NCBI GenBank assembly: GCA_045601465.1
Contig: JAZRZU010000020.1
Coordinates: 1-7,204, forward strand
Direction of reading: 5' to 3'
From: RGIG3009 sp045601465
GTDB taxonomy: Bacteria > Bacillota > Clostridia > Oscillospirales > Acutalibacteraceae
Length of the DNA: 7,204 bases
The notes under the pieces were generated by a model that was not told the origin of the DNA, made no database searches, and saw only the letters and a list, made by a program, of their open reading frames with translations. This document shows, in pieces, positions 5,676 to 7,204 of the stretch. The position numbers and the translations under genes were made by a program. Every line of letters starts with the position of its first letter. Position 1 is the first letter of the stretch.

Positions 5676-6298
5676 TGATTATTCGTCCTTTCCGTTGTTT
5701 TAATTGCGCCGAGGCCGAATCTTCGGATCGCCATTGCGTTGCATATCAGCTCGAACAGCTTCGGGGGGATGAGGTCGGTATCGGCGAGGTCTGCCACGGT
5801 TAGATGCTTTGTTCCGAGGCAGAGGTCTTTGGCACAGCAGAAAAGGGCGTATCCGTTTTCGTGGATATTCTTGAGCCGGATATCCGCAAAATTGATGCTG
5901 ATCTTTCCCACGTGGCGTTTGGATAGATTCCACAGACGAAGGTCTGCGGTCAGAAGGTACAGAGCTGCCATCATTGCGTAGTCCTTCTTGTCCTTTTTTC
6001 TGATGGCTTCCTCAAATTCGCTTTTGTGCTTTTCGTTCTTGTATCGCATAGGGTTCATCTCGCTTTCTTTCAGATATTTGTTGAGACGGTGTCGGAATCG
6101 TCTGTGGTTGATTGCTTTGGTGGTTTCGGTCAAGATCTCTCGGTGGGTTGCCGTTCCGTCCTGTATTCGCAGAATGACAAGCGGTTCTGTGGGACGGCTG
6201 CCGACGATGACGACACCGTGTCCTCTTGGTTTGAAGTTAGGAATGCCGACCATCATTCGCTCGTAATATCGGTCGGAGGGGTTATCGCTGAAATACAT
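5672..6298 (-). CDS. Basic two-part protein of unknown function, 208 residues
   Basis: This is the first gene after the terminator at 6327-6368 and probably the start of the run. Unlike its neighbours it is basic (36 Lys/Arg, 24 Asp/Glu by my count), with a cluster HRRFRHRLNKYLK (65-77). Two parts are visible. An N-terminal part (1-80) has NPSDRYYERMMVGIP (6-20), FKPRGHG (22-28) and a strand-rich stretch to IQDG (45-48). A helical C-terminal part (about 81-200) has YKNEKHKSEFEEAI (86-99), KKDYAMMAALYLLTADLRLW (104-123), CCAKDLCLGTKHLT (154-167) and LICNAMAIRRFG (184-195). The second part faintly resembles small uncharacterised clostridial proteins that open with a KHxxxFEE helix; I would not name a family. 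ATG 6298 has AAAGGAG (6309-6315) upstream. The stop overlaps the ArdA-like start by 4 bases. Confidence 0.85.
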   Translation of the reverse strand: MYFSDNPSDRYYERMMVGIPNFKPRGHGVVIVGSRPTEPLVILRIQDGTATHREILTETTKAINHRRFRHRLNKYLKESEMNPMRYKNEKHKSEFEEAIRKKDKKDYAMMAALYLLTADLRLWNLSKRHVGKISINFADIRLKNIHENGYALFCCAKDLCLGTKHLTVADLADTDLIPPKLFELICNAMAIRRFGLGAIKTTERTNNQ

Positions 6299-6326
6299 CC
6301 GTGTGAGACTCCTTTCTCTGTAAACA

Positions 6327-6368
6327 GAAAAAGCCCACGGTTTTGTTTGGGGTTCAAAACCGTGGGCT
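6327..6368 (-). terminator. Rho-independent terminator or attenuator
   Basis: A perfect 14-base stem (arms 6355-6368 and 6332-6345) with a 9-base loop is followed on the minus strand by TTTTT (6331-6327). It lies 10 bases after the stop of the 218-residue gene and only 28 bases before the start of the 208-residue gene, so the latter's SD lies directly downstream of the T run. It either separates two transcripts or attenuates read-through into the antirestriction run. Confidence 0.88.
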
Positions 6369-6378
6369 ACATATTTTC

Positions 6379-7035
6379 TTACATATTTAATATTGGGTTT
6401 TCGCCGTCATCGAAGGTGGGCGGATTATCCTTTAGGTGCGGATACGCCGTTTGGAGCTTCTCCATCAGCTCCATGAGACCTCGATCCTGTTCGTAAGTTA
6501 GCGACTCGCAGTTATCTCTTGCGAAGGCTGCACACTTGAACAGTTCCTCGGCTTCTTCTTTGGTGAACAGCTTATTGTCATCGACGAGTCCGGCACGGAC
6601 GGCGAAGTTCTCCTTGGATGAGAGGTAGTCGGGTGAGTAGTCGCCGTGTGCAAGATATCTGCCGCCGTCTGACTGCCGCCAGCTACAGAACATAAAGCCG
6701 TGCTTTTGACTGTACATTCCGGCGAACACCACGTCGCCGTACTCAGATAACTTACGGTAGTTCTGCACGTCCTTCGGTTTCATCTGTGGTGCTGACTGGT
6801 AGAGGCCGACATACTCTCGGACGGTTTCAGCATCGTCCGTAAGGTGGGAGAATACCTCACGGGATTCGGGATCGGTGAGATCCTTGCTGTTGTAGAACAT
6901 AAATCCTTCGGGGTTGATTGCGGTCAGATGGACTCCTTTGTGCGAGATGAGCAGGAGCTGGTCTGCTTCGTCATAACTTGTGATGCATCCGTAGTGCTGT
7001 GCCTTTCGCTGCATTTCTTCTTGATATATGGTCAT
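6379..7035 (-). CDS. Free-standing conjugation-associated domain protein, 218 residues
   Basis: The C-terminal half reads FAGMYSQKHGFMFCSW (104-119), LAHGDYSPDYLSSKENFAVR (128-147), AGLVDDNKLFTKEEAEELF (148-166), then LTYEQDRGLMELMEKLQTAYP (179-199). The block YxxxKxxFAxRxGLxDxxKLFxxEE followed by a YEQ helix is familiar to me from C-terminal regions of large LtrC- or helicase-type proteins of firmicute conjugative elements. Here it appears as a short separate protein with its own N-terminal part (1-80), which contains ISHKGVHLTAINPEGFMFYN (30-49). No catalytic motif is visible, so it may bind a partner rather than act as an enzyme. ATG 7035 has GGAGG (7044-7048) 8 bases upstream. The gene is bracketed by two terminator-like hairpins, which may make it a separate transcriptional unit, but I see no promoter in the short gap before it. 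Confidence 0.82.
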   Translation of the reverse strand: MTIYQEEMQRKAQHYGCITSYDEADQLLLISHKGVHLTAINPEGFMFYNSKDLTDPESREVFSHLTDDAETVREYVGLYQSAPQMKPKDVQNYRKLSEYGDVVFAGMYSQKHGFMFCSWRQSDGGRYLAHGDYSPDYLSSKENFAVRAGLVDDNKLFTKEEAEELFKCAAFARDNCESLTYEQDRGLMELMEKLQTAYPHLKDNPPTFDDGENPILNM

Positions 7036-7049
7036 TTTCGTTGCCTCCG

Positions 7050-7204
7050 TTATTCTTGTGATAATAAAAAATCGGAGGACAGATCTTGTACCTCCGTAAT
7101 GTTTGTCAGATAGGAAGGATCGACGATCACCTCGGATTCGTTCCTTCCGCTGAAATATGCGTATATATGCTTTTTATCGATCTGTGCTTCGTAGACCGTT
7201 CCGT
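7050..7204 (-). CDS. C-terminal fragment of an unidentified protein
   Basis: Only one minus-strand frame is open from the right edge, ending at TAA 7050. It gives 50 residues including GTVYEAQIDKKHIYAYFSG and EVIVDPSYLTNITEVQ. The 5' part is outside the window, so the family cannot be named. The alternation of strand-like segments suggests the end of a soluble domain. Its last codons also form a terminator-like hairpin, and its stop lies just before the SD of the following gene, 14 bases ahead of that start. Confidence 0.7.
   Translation of the reverse strand, partial: GTVYEAQIDKKHIYAYFSGRNESEVIVDPSYLTNITEVQDLSSDFLLSQE
7065..7096 (-). terminator. Probable intrinsic terminator inside the end of a coding region
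   Basis: On the minus strand, CGGAGG (7096-7091) pairs with CCTCCG (7078-7073). An inner ACA/TGT pairing closes a short loop after one bulged base, and TTTTTT follows one base later (7071-7066). This has the geometry of a rho-independent terminator, but it lies within the last codons of the upstream gene and about 30 bases before the next start. The stem is short, so strength is uncertain. Confidence 0.5.

Noticed and set aside
6026..6496. Plus-strand frame of 156 residues across the terminator
   Set aside because: It crosses a strong terminator hairpin and is antisense to two supported genes.
1..7204. CRISPR array, tRNA genes, insertion sequence ends or attachment sites
   Set aside because: I saw no regularly spaced repeats, no tRNA-like cloverleaf, no transposase and no long terminal inverted or direct repeats.

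Overview
All ten coding regions supported here lie on the minus strand, so the window reads from right (7204) to left (1). GC content is around one half by eye, Shine-Dalgarno (SD) sequences are strong (AGGAGG, GGAGG, AAAGGAG), genes are tightly packed or overlapping, and the proteins resemble families I know from conjugative elements of gut Clostridia (Oscillospiraceae/Ruminococcaceae type). The best reading is the accessory part of an integrative conjugative element or conjugative plasmid in such a host. No relaxase, integrase, attachment site, RNA gene or CRISPR array is visible.

Layout, right to left. The 3' end of an unidentified gene (7204-7050) carries a probable intrinsic terminator inside its last codons. 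Next is a 218-residue protein (7035-6379) resembling a domain of large conjugation proteins. A clear rho-independent terminator follows (6368-6327). Immediately after it begins a nine-gene run: a basic 208-residue protein; a 379-residue protein with two tandem ArdA-like units; two strongly acidic proteins of 283 and 214 residues; a DUF4314-type protein; a 45-residue ribbon-helix-helix (RHH)-like protein starting at TTG; a 157-residue protein with two RHH domains and an acidic tail; a solitary C5-cytosine DNA methyltransferase; and a second ArdA-like protein that starts at GTG and runs off the left edge.

Most neighbours in the run overlap or lie 1-12 bases apart, and several carry the next gene's SD inside their last codons. 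They are therefore probably one transcript with translational coupling. The only larger gap, 54 bases, precedes the methyltransferase.

The combined logic looks like protection of incoming DNA from host restriction. The methyltransferase could modify restriction sites, the ArdA-like proteins could act as DNA mimics that occupy restriction enzymes, and the RHH proteins could control the operon or bind element DNA. The acidic 283- and 214-residue proteins are unassigned and could be further DNA mimics; that last step is inference only.
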